Origin: Dokdonella sp. | GTDB lineage: Bacteria; Pseudomonadota; Gammaproteobacteria; Xanthomonadales; Rhodanobacteraceae | DNA: 64,000 bases | Direction of reading: 5' to 3' | Assembly: GCA_016712865.1 (NCBI GenBank) | Contig: JADJQH010000004.1 | Location: 174,622 to 238,621 of the forward strand | In this document: positions 37,559 to 47,588 of the stretch, piece after piece | How the letters are laid out: each line of letters opens with the position of its first letter | Position numbering within the stretch: position 1 is the first letter of the stretch | Made by a program: the position numbers and the translations under genes | Notes under the pieces: generated by a model | Told to the model about the DNA's origin: nothing | Seen by the model: the letters and a program-made list of their open reading frames with translations, nothing else | The model's database searches: none

Positions 37559-39202
37559 ATGCGGGCGTGGTTGTGGCTGATCCTGCTGGTTTCCACGTCG
37601 TCGGCGCAGGCGACTTCGGTTGAACTTGCGCGTTTTGATGGCGGCGAGACGGGCATTGAAAGCCTGCGCGAAGCGCCCGAGTCGAGCTGGAAAGCGGCCC
37701 CCGCCTTGCAACGCGGAGCGGCAGAGCAATCCTGGTGGCGACTGCGCGTAAAGCAGCCGCAAGCAGGCAGCGACATCGTGCTGTCACTGAAGGAAACCTA
37801 CGACGCCAGCGTGACCGTCTGGATGCCGCCGGACTATCGTCCCCAGCACGCCGGCATCTTCGATCCGGCATGGAAACAGGTGGGTTCCCGGCACCGCCTG
37901 GCATTCATCCTGCCTGCGGATTTTGCTGATCAACCCGTCTATGTGCGCCACGAGGGAGGGCGCTATCAGCCCATGGCGGTAGCCGCCATGCCACTGGAAA
38001 CCTATGTGGCGCTGGATCTGCAGCGCGTGCGCTTCACCAGCGCAATCCTGGCCTCGCTGCTGTTGCTGGGCATCGTTGCCACGGTCTATGCGATTGCCCT
38101 GTGGCGCTGGATGTTGCTGATGTTCTGCGGCTGGGTCGCCAGTTGCGTGCTGTACGTTGCCGCGATGAGCGGCGAAATCGTCGCCCTCTTGCCCTGGCCA
38201 AGCCTGTTGCCACATGCCATGCGCATGTCGGGCGTGGCCATCAACTTCGGCCTCGTCATGGTGTATGGATTCACCATTGGATTCCTGGAGCTGGACCGCT
38301 GCTACCCACGCGCGGCCAGGTTGATGAAGGTACTCGTCGCCATTGCCGCGGTGCTGGCGATCGTGATCGTGATCTGGCCACGTTCACCGCTGGCCAACCA
38401 GGCAATCAATATCGTGGCCCTGGCATTGGCGGTGCTTGCGCTGGGTACGGCCGCCGCGCGCGCGCGCTCCGGTTCGCCGCAGGGTTGGTTCTACCTGATT
38501 GGTTGGGGTGGCGTGACCGTCGCTGGCGTGGCACGGGTATGGTTTTTCCTCAACCATCAGGGCACGCCGCCCATGCTGGAGTGGTTGCATCCGCTGGCCT
38601 ACGCGGTCGGCGCGCTGGTGCTGGTGCTGGCCACGGCGCGCGCAGCCCGTTATGCGGAACGCGAGCTGCACGTCGCCCGCCATGAGGCCCGCACCGACCT
38701 CCTGACCGGATTGCCCAACCGGGCGGAATTCGATGCAGCCCTTGCAGCGCGTCTGCACGCGGCACGGGAATCCGGCGCACCGCTTTGGTTGATGTTCCTC
38801 GATCTCGATCACTTCAAATCGATCAATGATCGCCACGGTCATGCCGTGGGCGACGCCTGCCTGAAGGCGGTTGGTGACATCCTGCGCAAGCATGTGCGCG
38901 CGGGTGACCTGATTGCCCGCTACGGTGGCGAGGAGTTCGTGCTGATGATTGAAGGTGCGGGTGCGCGGCGCGCGCTCGATGCCGCCGAGTCCCTGCGCGC
39001 GGCGGTGAACGCAGAAGCCATCCGCGTCAAGCCGCACCGTATCGTGCTCAGCGTGTCAATCGGCCTGAGTGAACTGCGCGGTGAAGACAAAGCCGCCGAC
39101 CTGCTGGCACGCGCCGATGCCGCCTTGTATCGGGCCAAGCAGAATGGACGCAATCGGATCGAGGCGGATTTTGCCGACAAGCCCGGCGTCAGCGCGCCTT
39201 GA
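37559..39202 (+). CDS. Membrane diguanylate cyclase with 7TM-DISM-like sensor
   Basis: 547 aa. A signal peptide (about 1-19) is followed by an extracytoplasmic domain (20-155, with SWWRLRVKQ) of the 7TMR-DISM extracellular kind, about seven membrane helices (160-360), and a GGDEF domain with RTDLLTGLPNR at 378-388, GGEEF 456-460 and the inhibitory I-site RAGD 447-450 at the right spacing. It should make c-di-GMP from GTP with product feedback. The signal sensed outside is unknown. Its end overlaps the convergent msrAB gene by 14 nt. Confidence 0.93.
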   Translation: MRAWLWLILLVSTSSAQATSVELARFDGGETGIESLREAPESSWKAAPALQRGAAEQSWWRLRVKQPQAGSDIVLSLKETYDASVTVWMPPDYRPQHAGIFDPAWKQVGSRHRLAFILPADFADQPVYVRHEGGRYQPMAVAAMPLETYVALDLQRVRFTSAILASLLLLGIVATVYAIALWRWMLLMFCGWVASCVLYVAAMSGEIVALLPWPSLLPHAMRMSGVAINFGLVMVYGFTIGFLELDRCYPRAARLMKVLVAIAAVLAIVIVIWPRSPLANQAINIVALALAVLALGTAAARARSGSPQGWFYLIGWGGVTVAGVARVWFFLNHQGTPPMLEWLHPLAYAVGALVLVLATARAARYAERELHVARHEARTDLLTGLPNRAEFDAALAARLHAARESGAPLWLMFLDLDHFKSINDRHGHAVGDACLKAVGDILRKHVRAGDLIARYGGEEFVLMIEGAGARRALDAAESLRAAVNAEAIRVKPHRIVLSVSIGLSELRGEDKAADLLARADAALYRAKQNGRNRIEADFADKPGVSAP

Positions 39203-40457
39203 AATCCAGCACCGTGGCATTGATGCAGTAACGGGGCTGGCCGTTGGGCCCGTCGTTGAACACGTGGCCCAGGTGAATGCCCGAGCTGCGTGAAATCACC
39301 TCCGTGCGCGCCATGCCGTAGCTGTTGTCGGCGCGTTCGATGGTTTCCCCTTCAACCGGCCGCGTGAACGACAGCCAACCGGTTCCGGAATTGAAGCGAT
39401 AGCGGGTGTCGAACAAGGGTGCGCCGCTCAGCTTGTCGGTGAATACGCCTTCCGGCGTGTGCTTGAACAATTCGTATTGCCGGCAGAAGCGGTTGTCCGT
39501 GCCCTGGTTGAAGGCAACATGGAAGGCTTCGCTGTCGCCCAGCTTGAAAAGCCCGAGCGCCTTGTAGAACTCCTCGGTGTTCATGTACCCCTGGTGGCCG
39601 GCCACTTCCTTGCCGTCCTGCAAGAAAAAGATGGTGGGCGTGGCCCAGGTCGGTGTTTTCAGCTCAAGCCCATTGAGGCCACTGGCCATGCGGAAACTCA
39701 TCGGGATGTCGCCGCGATAGACATCGGCCACGTCCTTGCGGAACGCCTTGCAATAGGGGCAGAACTCCGCTTCCAGAACCAGGATCTGCTGGCCCTTCAT
39801 GAGCGCGCTGTTGTCCACGACGGGCGCATCGACCTTGGCAAAGGTCACCCCGGTTGAATGATCCGGGCAATACCCGTTCGGATTCTTGGCCAGGTAATCC
39901 TGATGATAGGTTTCGGCAGGATGAAACTGCTCCAGCGGCTTGATCACGGTCTTGATCTCGCCGTAACCGGCCTCGCTCAGCAGCACCTGGTACTGGGCCT
40001 GCAAGCGCCGCGCAACTTCCGCCTGCTCGTCGTTGGCAGTGAGGATGATCGAGCGGTACTGGGTGCCGATATCGTTGCCCTGGCGGTTGGCCTGGGTTGG
40101 GTCATGGTGTTCAAAAAAGTGCTTGAGCAATGCCTCGGTGCTTGTCTTGCCGGTGTCGTAGGTCACCTTCACCACTTCGGCAAAATTGTCGGGATCCATG
40201 CGATGCTCGGGTCGCGTGATGGCCTTGTAGGTGGGCTCCAGTCCGCGTCCATCGGCATAGCCGGAAACCGCATCGATCACCCCCGGCAACGCTTCATAGC
40301 CTTTCTCGGCACCCCAGAAACAGCCCGAGCCGAGCACGATGGTTTGCGTGTGCCGGGTGGCCTTGGCCGGTGCACTCGGCTCGTCTGCTTGCAGGTTGAG
40401 GGCGACCAACAGGGCCGCGGCCGCGGCCAGGACGATGGTCAACAGAATGGATTTCAT
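39189..40457 (-). CDS. msrAB: Exported MsrA-thioredoxin-MsrB fusion (methionine sulphoxide reductase)
   Basis: 422 aa. A hydrophobic N-terminus (1-24) indicates export. The MsrA domain (about 37-210) has catalytic GCFWG 45-49 and Cys197. A thioredoxin-fold segment (about 215-305) has CPYC 233-236 and the cis-Pro loop ATPTIFF. The MsrB domain (about 320-420) has catalytic Cys411 in RYCINATVLDF and lacks the two CxxC zinc pairs. It repairs both S- and R-methionine sulphoxide in periplasmic proteins; the middle domain probably feeds electrons. In Neisseria PilB the thioredoxin part is N-terminal, so this order is unusual. AGGAGG stands before ATG 40457. Confidence 0.93.
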   Translation of the reverse strand: MKSILLTIVLAAAAALLVALNLQADEPSAPAKATRHTQTIVLGSGCFWGAEKGYEALPGVIDAVSGYADGRGLEPTYKAITRPEHRMDPDNFAEVVKVTYDTGKTSTEALLKHFFEHHDPTQANRQGNDIGTQYRSIILTANDEQAEVARRLQAQYQVLLSEAGYGEIKTVIKPLEQFHPAETYHQDYLAKNPNGYCPDHSTGVTFAKVDAPVVDNSALMKGQQILVLEAEFCPYCKAFRKDVADVYRGDIPMSFRMASGLNGLELKTPTWATPTIFFLQDGKEVAGHQGYMNTEEFYKALGLFKLGDSEAFHVAFNQGTDNRFCRQYELFKHTPEGVFTDKLSGAPLFDTRYRFNSGTGWLSFTRPVEGETIERADNSYGMARTEVISRSSGIHLGHVFNDGPNGQPRYCINATVLDFKAR

Positions 40458-40865
40458 GGAAAGCCTCCTCGCGGGTTCGCCTTCTGCAGTGTGTTCAGCA
40501 ATCCGGCAGTCTCATCAACGACGATTTTGTGGCAATGGCCGGGTGCGGCCGTGTCGTGGATATGTGTGAACTGCACGCGTGCACGCGCAGACTGCCACAC
40601 AGACCGGGGTTTGGCGCAGAACATTTCACAAGGCCTGTGCCAGGCCGCATCACCACCGGACGCATGGCTTGCGCGCGGCGGGAATCTTCCGTCCATTGCC
40701 CGCAATGCAGTGGAGGGACCGCTTCACCAGCGTTGCCCCCAGGGAAACTCTGAACAAGCATTGTTGCGAGCAAGCTCGCTCCCACCATTGCTCGATTTTG
40801 TGGGAGCGAGCTTGCTCGCGACGAATGAGTTCCGTACTTGTTCAGAGTTTCCTTAGAATGTCGGC
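40458..40865. other. Intergenic region between msrAB and queF
   Basis: Contains the msrAB ribosome-binding site at its left edge and an inverted copy of the 110-bp element (40743-40852) at its right. The 280 bp between show short ORFs on both strands with no recognisable family, and I see no gene there. Confidence 0.6.
40743..40852 (-). mobile_element. 110-bp MITE-like palindromic element, copy 2
   Basis: Opposite orientation to copies 1, 3 and 5. The ends GGAAACTCTGAACAAG and GTACTTGTTCAGAGTTTCC make an almost perfect terminal inverted repeat. Flanks are CCAG and TTAG. It lies 13 bp before the queF start, so the queF promoter or leader must overlap it. Confidence 0.88.
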
Positions 40866-41696
40866 ATGAGCGTCCATCTTGATGATTCCCTGCTCGGCAA
40901 ATCCGTTGCCGGCAGCAGCCACTACGATCCGGGCCTGTTGTTTCCGATTCCGCGCAGCCAGGGGCGAAACGCCATCGGCCTGTCCGCAGTGCTGCCATTC
41001 CATGGCGTCGATATCTGGAATGCCTGGGAGTTGTCGTGGCTGGACGAGCTGGGCAAGCCGCAGGTTGCCGTCGCTGAAATCCGCGTGCCGGCGGATTCAC
41101 CCAACCTGATCGAATCCAAATCGCTCAAGCTGTATCTCAACAGCCTCAACGCCATGCGCTATCCCGATGCGCATCATGTCGAGCGACTGCTGCGGGATGA
41201 CCTCGGTGCTGCTGCCGGTGGCGCGGTCGAAGTGCGCGTAATGGGTCTGGATCGAGTCAGTGAGGCGGCAATCCATGATGCCGAAGGCACCTGCATCGAC
41301 GATTTGCCGATCACGATTGAGCACTACGGACCGCCCGAACCCGCATTCCTGTGCACCAACCCGGGCACACGCGTGTCGGAGACCCTGGTTTCGCATTTGC
41401 TCAAATCCAATTGCCCGGTGACCGCGCAGCCGGACTGGGCCAGTGTGGTGATCTCCTACCAGGGCGCGGCCATCGAGCGTGCCGGCCTGTTGCGTTACAT
41501 CGTTTCCTATCGCAACCACGACGAGTTCCACGAGCAATGCGTGGAACGCATGTTCCGTGACTTGCTTGCACGCTGCGCGCCGGATCAATTGAGTGTCAGT
41601 GCGCGCTACACCCGCCGTGGTGGCCTCGACATCAACCCGTGGCGAGGAAATGCCGCGCAGCTTGCCGTACCCAATCGGCGACTCCTGCGCCAATAG
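40866..41696 (+). CDS. queF: NADPH-dependent 7-cyano-7-deazaguanine reductase (long form)
   Basis: 276 aa, the two-domain YqcD-type QueF. The NADPH motif [13 protein letters not shown] lies in the N-terminal half, and the catalytic Cys in [14 protein letters not shown] with the substrate aspartate after it. C-terminal [24 protein letters not shown] is typical. It converts preQ0 to preQ1 for queuosine in tRNA. The start ATG 40866 lies just behind the inverted 110-bp element. Confidence 0.96.
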   Translation: MSVHLDDSLLGKSVAGSSHYDPGLLFPIPRSQGRNAIGLSAVLPFHGVDIWNAWELSWLDELGKPQVAVAEIRVPADSPNLIESKSLKLYLNSLNAMRYPDAHHVERLLRDDLGAAAGGAVEVRVMGLDRVSEAAIHDAEGTCIDDLPITIEHYGPPEPAFLCTNPGTRVSETLVSHLLKSNCPVTAQPDWASVVISYQGAAIERAGLLRYIVSYRNHDEFHEQCVERMFRDLLARCAPDQLSVSARYTRRGGLDINPWRGNAAQLAVPNRRLLRQ

Positions 41697-41817
41697 CGCG
41701 GTGTTGCGATTGCGGTGAATGCGGCGTAACCAGAATTGACATTCCCGCGCACTACGAATGGTTTATTAACGCAACATCCGTGTACCTTGGCTGCTTGGCT
41801 CGATTGGAGATACGCAA

Positions 41818-42135
41818 ATGGCAAACCCACCCGGCAAACCGGATTTTTCCGACGTCAAAAGCGGCAGCACCACGACGGCTCCAGCGCCGGCCAAAGTGGA
41901 TTTCAGCGATGTGCAAAGCGGCGTCGCTTCAACCGCACCGACTGCGCCCGAAGCAGCGGCCACTGTGCAGACCTATACGGTCGCCAAGGGCGACACCTTG
42001 TCGAAGATCGCCAAGAAGTTCTACGGCAAATCCAGCCAGTGGCGCGCGATCTTCGAAGCCAACACCGATCGCATCAGCAATCCCGACCTGATCCAGATCG
42101 GTTGGGTACTCAAGATTCCGCCTGCAAAAGACTGA
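41818..42135 (+). CDS. Short LysM-domain protein with internal DFSDV repeats
   Basis: 105 aa without a signal peptide. The N-terminal half holds two copies of DFSDVxSG (residues 9-16 and 28-35) in an Ala/Pro/Thr-rich linker. The C-terminal half is one LysM domain: YTVAKGDTLSKIAKKFYG, then WRAIFEANTDRISNPDLIQI. Lack of export suggests a cytoplasmic LysM protein, as with the E. coli potassium-binding Kbp, although the BON domain is missing. A lipoprotein gene follows 17 bp later and may be cotranscribed. Confidence 0.85.
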   Translation: MANPPGKPDFSDVKSGSTTTAPAPAKVDFSDVQSGVASTAPTAPEAAATVQTYTVAKGDTLSKIAKKFYGKSSQWRAIFEANTDRISNPDLIQIGWVLKIPPAKD

Positions 42136-42152
42136 CCCTCAGGAGATTCCCC

Positions 42153-42641
42153 ATGAAACGCAATCATCTTGGTTCGCTAACCCTCACCGTGGCCGCGGCA
42201 CTGGTTCTGTCCGCCTGCGGCAAGAAGGAGGAAGCCCCGGCACCCGTGGTGGCTCCGGCACCACCGCCCGTCGCCGCTCCGGCACCCGCGCCGACGCCGC
42301 CCCCGGCAGCCGTTCCGGTGTCCTTCTCCGCCCTGACCCTGGGCAATGCGGTCGATGCGGGCAACAAGGTCACGGCGGCAATGGCCACCTTCGCCACCAC
42401 CGACACGATTTACGCATCGGTGGATACCAACGGCGTTGCCGCCAGTGCCACGCTGGCCGCGCGCTGGACCTTCGGCGACGGCCAATTGGTCGACGAAAGC
42501 AGCCAGTCGATCGCACCGAACGGGCCGGCCACCACCACCTTCCACATCAGCAAGCCCAGCGGCTGGCCTGCCGGCAGCTACAAGGTGGATATCAGCCTCG
42601 ATGGCGCACCCGTCGCCAGCCAGGGCTTCGAGGTCAAGTAA
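42153..42641 (+). CDS. Putative lipoprotein with Ala-Pro linker and Ig-like C-terminal domain
   Basis: 162 aa with an AGGAG upstream of ATG 42153. The signal peptide ends in the lipobox LSAC (Cys20), followed by GKKEE and a long Ala/Pro stretch (residues 27-53) that could span peptidoglycan. The C-terminal part (about 55-162) has beta-strand spacing with WTFGDGQLVDE and YKVDISLDGAPV, like an Ig-like or PKD-type fold. The function is unknown. It follows the LysM gene. Confidence 0.8.
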   Translation: MKRNHLGSLTLTVAAALVLSACGKKEEAPAPVVAPAPPPVAAPAPAPTPPPAAVPVSFSALTLGNAVDAGNKVTAAMATFATTDTIYASVDTNGVAASATLAARWTFGDGQLVDESSQSIAPNGPATTTFHISKPSGWPAGSYKVDISLDGAPVASQGFEVK

Positions 42642-42694
42642 ACAGGCTCCCGCATTCGGGGCGGAAACAAGGCGCGGTACAAGCCGCGCCTTCG

Positions 42695-42804
42695 GGAAAC
42701 TCTGAACAAGTACGGAACTCATTCGTCGCGAGCAAGCTCGCTCCCACAAAATCAAGCAATGGTGGGAGCGAGCTTGCTCGCGACAATACTTGTTCAGACC
42801 TTCC
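42695..42804 (+). mobile_element. 110-bp MITE-like palindromic element, copy 3
   Basis: Sequence nearly the same as copies 1 and 5, including the inner 22-bp hairpin arms. Flanks are TTCG and TTGG. The right flank is shared with the 160-bp element that starts at 42809, so two elements sit back to back. Confidence 0.88.
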
Positions 42805-42808
42805 TTGG

Positions 42809-42968
42809 GGAAACTCTGAGTTTGCTCGTCATTCCGGCGAAGCGCTTTACAACAGCCGAATGGCTGGTCAAGCCGGAATCCATCTCGATCTTGTTCCAAT
42901 GGAATCAAGGGCAAAATGGACCCCGGCGTATGCCGGGGTGACGAAAACTGTGGTTGGTCAGAGTTTCC
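42809..42968. mobile_element. 160-bp MITE-like element sharing the GGAAACTCTGA ends
   Basis: The left end GGAAACTCTGAGTTTGCTCG and the right end TGGTCAGAGTTTCC are inverted repeats over about 11 bp. The interior contains CCCCGGCGTATGCCGGGGTG, a short hairpin, and a TCATTCCGGCGAAG block like the other cores. Flanks are TTGG and TCAG. No coding capacity. Confidence 0.65.
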
Positions 42969-42969
42969 T

Positions 42970-43067
42970 CAGGGATGGCCGGTATGCCTGCAATGCAGGA
43001 GCAATTGCCGGCGATGGCCAGGGATGGCCGGTGTGCCAGCCATGCAGGAGCAATTGCAGGCAACGGC
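42970..43067. repeat. Two 49-bp tandem direct repeats
   Basis: Units 42970-43018 and 43019-43067 both read CAGGGATGGCCGGT(A/G)TGCC followed by ATGCAGGAGCAATTGC. A few bases differ. No protein or RNA function can be assigned. Confidence 0.75.
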
Positions 43068-43187
43068 GCAGGCCGGATTGACCGCGCCCGGGTCCCTTCA
43101 TTGCGTGCCGCGCTTGCGCGACAATAGGGATTCGCTTGCGCATCTTCTCGTGCCTCGCGCCGTCCCCACGCACACCCGGAGCACTCC

Positions 43188-44447
<1,260 letters not shown>

Positions 44448-44557
44448 GGAAGGTCTGAACAAGTATTGTCGCGAGCAAGCTCGCTCCCACCATTGCTTGA
44501 TTTTGTGGGAGCGAGCTTGCTCGCGACGAATGAGTTCCGTACTTGTTCAGGGTTTCC
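44448..44557 (-). mobile_element. 110-bp MITE-like palindromic element, copy 4
   Basis: Inverted copy starting at the base after the icd stop codon. Flanks are CTAA (which contains the stop) and CCAA. Its hairpin may now serve as the icd transcript end; any native terminator must lie beyond it. Confidence 0.88.
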
Positions 44558-44561
44558 CCAA

Positions 44562-44749
44562 GGCAGGGATTCGGGAATTGGGATTGTGACAAGCCGGGAG
44601 TGGAGAATCGGGAATAGGGAATCGTTAACGCCAATTGTCGGCAAGCCGACGTCTTTCGCTCAATCGAAATCCGACTTCCATTCTCCGGCTCCCGTTCCCC
44701 GGCTTGTCCAACTCTCGATTCCCTACTCCCGATTCCCGGTCGTCACTCC
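44562..44749. repeat. Imperfect long inverted repeat before aceK
   Basis: The left arm has GGAGAATCGGGAATAGGGAA and the right arm has the matching TTCCCTACTCCCGATTCCCG. A further CAAGCCGGGAG/CTCCCGTTCCCCGGCTTG pairing lies outside and inside it. Such GGGAATCGGG-type repeats are common between genes in Xanthomonadaceae. No gene is seen. The aceK leader starts here. Confidence 0.65.
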
Positions 44750-46480
44750 GTGACGACCAGCCTGCACGAGCGCGCGGCGGCATTGATCCTGGATGCATTC
44801 CTCGATTACAACGCACGCTTTTCCGACATCACCCGCCGTGCCAAGCGGCGATTCGAACGACGTGACTGGAAGTACGTGCAGGTCGACGCCAATGCGCGAG
44901 GCGATCTCTACGACGTTTGCCTGAAAGAAACCCTCGGTCGCCTGGAACTGCTGGCCGAGGAACGCCTGCGTTCACGCGCCTTCTGGGCGGCGACCCGCGA
45001 CGCGCTGGCGCAGCGGGTCGAGCCGATGCTCGATCGCGAGTTTCCCAAGACCTTCTTCAATTCGCTTTCGCGCCGCCGGTTCCATACGGCCGGCGTGGCT
45101 GCCGACATCGAATTCGTGGACCTGCACAGCGAGCCAACGACCGGCATTGTCGATGCCGTTGATCTTCACCGGTATGAGGTGGCCGACGGCATGCGTCGGG
45201 TGTGCGCACGAATCCTCGCCGACTATCCCTTCGCCAACGGCTACGCGGATATCAAGGCTTGCGTAGGTGCAATTGCGCGCAGCCTGCGTGATCGACTGCA
45301 GCATCGCCATGCGTCCGGCCTGCAATCGATAGAACTGATACCGGTACCGTTCTTCCGCGAGCGTCGCGCCTACCTGGTGGGTCGCGCAGTCAGCGAACGT
45401 GGCCATTTGCCGGTGGTGATTGCATTGGTCAGCACGCCCCAGGGCGTCATGGCTGACGCCGTGCTCACCGAAGTGGAGCAGCTCTCGCAATTGTTCAGCT
45501 ATGCGCGCAGCTATTTCCATGCCGACCTGCCAACGGTCGCCGACATCGTGGTGTTTCTTTCTGCGCTGATGCCGCACAAGCCAATCGACGAGTTGTTTAC
45601 CCTGCTCGGTCGCGTCAAGCAGGGCAAGACGGAGCGCTATCGCCACTTGTTCAGGCATCTGCAGCGGCATGCCGATGAACGCCTGGTTCGCGCCGATGGT
45701 GCGCGCGGCATGGTGATGGCCGTGTTCACGCCACGTGATTACCCGCTGGTGTTCAAGGTGATCCGTGATCGCTTTGCCTACCCCAAGGACATCGGGCGTC
45801 GCCAGGTCGAGGAGAAGTACCGCCTGGTGTTCCGCCACGACCGCATCGGTCGCCTGCTTGATGCCCAGGAGTTTCGCCATCTGCACTTTCGTCGCGATCA
45901 GTTCGATGCGGACATGCTCGAGGAGCTGCTCGGCGAGTGTGCGGAAGCCGTGTCAGTGCAAGACGATCAGGTGCTGGTCAGGCACTGCTATGTGCAGCGT
46001 CGCTTGCGGCCGATGAATCTGTTCGTGCGCGAGGCGTCCGCCGCCGATGCGTTGCGGGCCATGCTCGACTACGGCCAGTCGATCAAGGACCTGGCCCGCA
46101 GCAACGTGTTCCCGGGAGACTTGCTGCTGAAGAACTTCGGCATCAGCCGCGGTGGACGCGCGATCTTCTACGACTACGACGAGTTGTGCCTGCTCGATGA
46201 TTGTCGATTCCGCAGTTTGCCGGAGGCACGAGAAGAGGATGAAACCCGGCCGCTGGAAGAATGGCTGACGGTGCGCGAAGGCGACGTGTTTCCGGAAATG
46301 TTTCCGCGCTTCCTCGGCGTGCCTGCCCATTTGCGTGATGCACTGGTTGAAGCGCACGGTGAGATTTTCGATGCTGTGTGGTGGCGCAGGACGCAGGCGG
46401 AACTGGCCGAGGGCAGGTACCTCGATGTGGCACCGTATACCGATCTCGCCAGACTCATGCACACGCACAAACCGGATTGA
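44750..46480 (+). CDS. aceK: Isocitrate dehydrogenase kinase/phosphatase
   Basis: 576 aa, start GTG 44750 (read as MTTSLHERAA); family length is about 570-600. AceK features: N-terminal regulatory half, the ATP-binding region around MVMAVFTPRDYPLVFKVIRDR, and the catalytic part IKDLARSNVFPGDLLLKNFGI and RAIFYDYDELCLL with the conserved aspartates. It reversibly phosphorylates Icd to direct carbon to the glyoxylate bypass. In E. coli it belongs to aceBAK; here it follows its substrate gene icd and no aceA or aceB is in the window. Confidence 0.95.
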   Translation: MTTSLHERAAALILDAFLDYNARFSDITRRAKRRFERRDWKYVQVDANARGDLYDVCLKETLGRLELLAEERLRSRAFWAATRDALAQRVEPMLDREFPKTFFNSLSRRRFHTAGVAADIEFVDLHSEPTTGIVDAVDLHRYEVADGMRRVCARILADYPFANGYADIKACVGAIARSLRDRLQHRHASGLQSIELIPVPFFRERRAYLVGRAVSERGHLPVVIALVSTPQGVMADAVLTEVEQLSQLFSYARSYFHADLPTVADIVVFLSALMPHKPIDELFTLLGRVKQGKTERYRHLFRHLQRHADERLVRADGARGMVMAVFTPRDYPLVFKVIRDRFAYPKDIGRRQVEEKYRLVFRHDRIGRLLDAQEFRHLHFRRDQFDADMLEELLGECAEAVSVQDDQVLVRHCYVQRRLRPMNLFVREASAADALRAMLDYGQSIKDLARSNVFPGDLLLKNFGISRGGRAIFYDYDELCLLDDCRFRSLPEAREEDETRPLEEWLTVREGDVFPEMFPRFLGVPAHLRDALVEAHGEIFDAVWWRRTQAELAEGRYLDVAPYTDLARLMHTHKPD

Positions 46481-46609
46481 GCGCCAAGACGAACCCCGGA
46501 TTGCCTCGCTGCATCGGTCTTGGCAGCCATTGCATGGGTCAAGCGGGCCGGGGTGCTGTGCTAGGCTAAATGACCCCCCCGCAAACGTGGTTACCCCCTG
46601 GAGATCTCC

Positions 46610-47542
46610 ATGAAAATCCTCCCGCTCGCCGCAAGCCTCGCCCTCATCCTGACGGCCTGTGGCCAGAAAACCGAAGCACCGGCTGCGCCGGAATCCGCCT
46701 CTGACCAACCCGCTGAAGTGGTCGCACCAGCGCCTGCCGTCGAAGCCGTGGCCAATCCGCTGGATGCCGCCATCGCCGGTGATTGGCGCTCGGCCGACAA
46801 CAAGGCACGCGACCAGTATCGGCATCCCAAGCAGACCCTGGAATTCTTCGGCCTGCAGCCAACGGACACGGTGATCGAAATCACCCCGGGCGGCGGCTGG
46901 TACACCGAGATCCTTTCGCCCTATCTGTGGAGCAAGGGCAGCTACATCGCGGCGATCGCCAACAGCGAAAGCTCCGAGTACAACAAGAAGAACAACGAGC
47001 GATTCCGCGCAAAGCTTGCGGCGGATCCGGCCCACTACGAGTCCGCGAAGATCGTCGAGTTCGATCCGAAGACACCCAACTTCGGTGCCGACGGTTCCGC
47101 CGATGTCGTGCTGACCTTCCGCAATGTGCACAACTGGGTGGGCGCGGGCACCGCCGAGGCCATGTTCAAGGCCTTCAACGCCGTGCTCAAGCCCGGCGGC
47201 ACCCTGGGCGTTGCCGACCATCGTGCAGCCGATGATGCGACCCCGGAGTCACTCAAGGACTCCGGCTACCTGACCACGGCTTCCGTGGTCAAGTTGGCCA
47301 CCGATGCCGGCTTCACCCTGGTCGAATCGAGCGAGATCAATGCCAACCCCAAGGACACGCGCAATCATCCCGAAGGCGTGTGGACCCTGCCGCCAAGCCT
47401 CGCACTCAAGGATGTGGACCGCGACAAGTATCTGGCCATTGGCGAGTCGGACCGCATGACCCTCAAGTTCAAGAAGCCGAAAGCCGACGCCATCTTCGAG
47501 CAGGGCACCGATGCCAAGCCGGAAGCGCCGGCGCAGCAGTAA
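46610..47542 (+). CDS. Lipoprotein with class I methyltransferase-like fold
   Basis: 310 aa. The signal peptide ends in the lipobox LTAC (Cys17), then an Ala/Pro/Glu linker to about residue 47. A methyltransferase-like domain follows, with HPKQTLEFFGLQPTDTVIEI, the glycine loop TPGGGWYTEIL (about 91-101), DVVLTFRNVHNW and KPGGTLGVADHRA. This matches the COG4798-type predicted methyltransferases. Since SAM is cytoplasmic, a lipid-anchored exported methyltransferase is puzzling; the fold may bind another ligand. A GGAG precedes ATG 46610. rluE follows 46 bp later. Confidence 0.85.
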   Translation: MKILPLAASLALILTACGQKTEAPAAPESASDQPAEVVAPAPAVEAVANPLDAAIAGDWRSADNKARDQYRHPKQTLEFFGLQPTDTVIEITPGGGWYTEILSPYLWSKGSYIAAIANSESSEYNKKNNERFRAKLAADPAHYESAKIVEFDPKTPNFGADGSADVVLTFRNVHNWVGAGTAEAMFKAFNAVLKPGGTLGVADHRAADDATPESLKDSGYLTTASVVKLATDAGFTLVESSEINANPKDTRNHPEGVWTLPPSLALKDVDRDKYLAIGESDRMTLKFKKPKADAIFEQGTDAKPEAPAQQ

Positions 47543-47588
47543 TGCTTGATCGCAGCCGGTGGCGCAAGCCGCCGGCTGCACCCTTGCG

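Larger units (their letters stand above)
42642..43187. repeat. Intergenic repeat region before icd
   Basis: No gene seen. In order: a 110-bp element (42695-42804), a 160-bp element with related ends (42809-42968), two 49-bp direct repeats (42970-43018 and 43019-43067, starting CAGGGATGGCCGGT), and about 120 bp before icd that should hold its promoter. Confidence 0.8.

Noticed and set aside
36789..37776. Small minus-strand ORFs in the 37-kb repeat cluster
   Set aside because: They translate tandem palindromes and poly-G runs (polyproline), repeat the same peptide several times and have no start signals.
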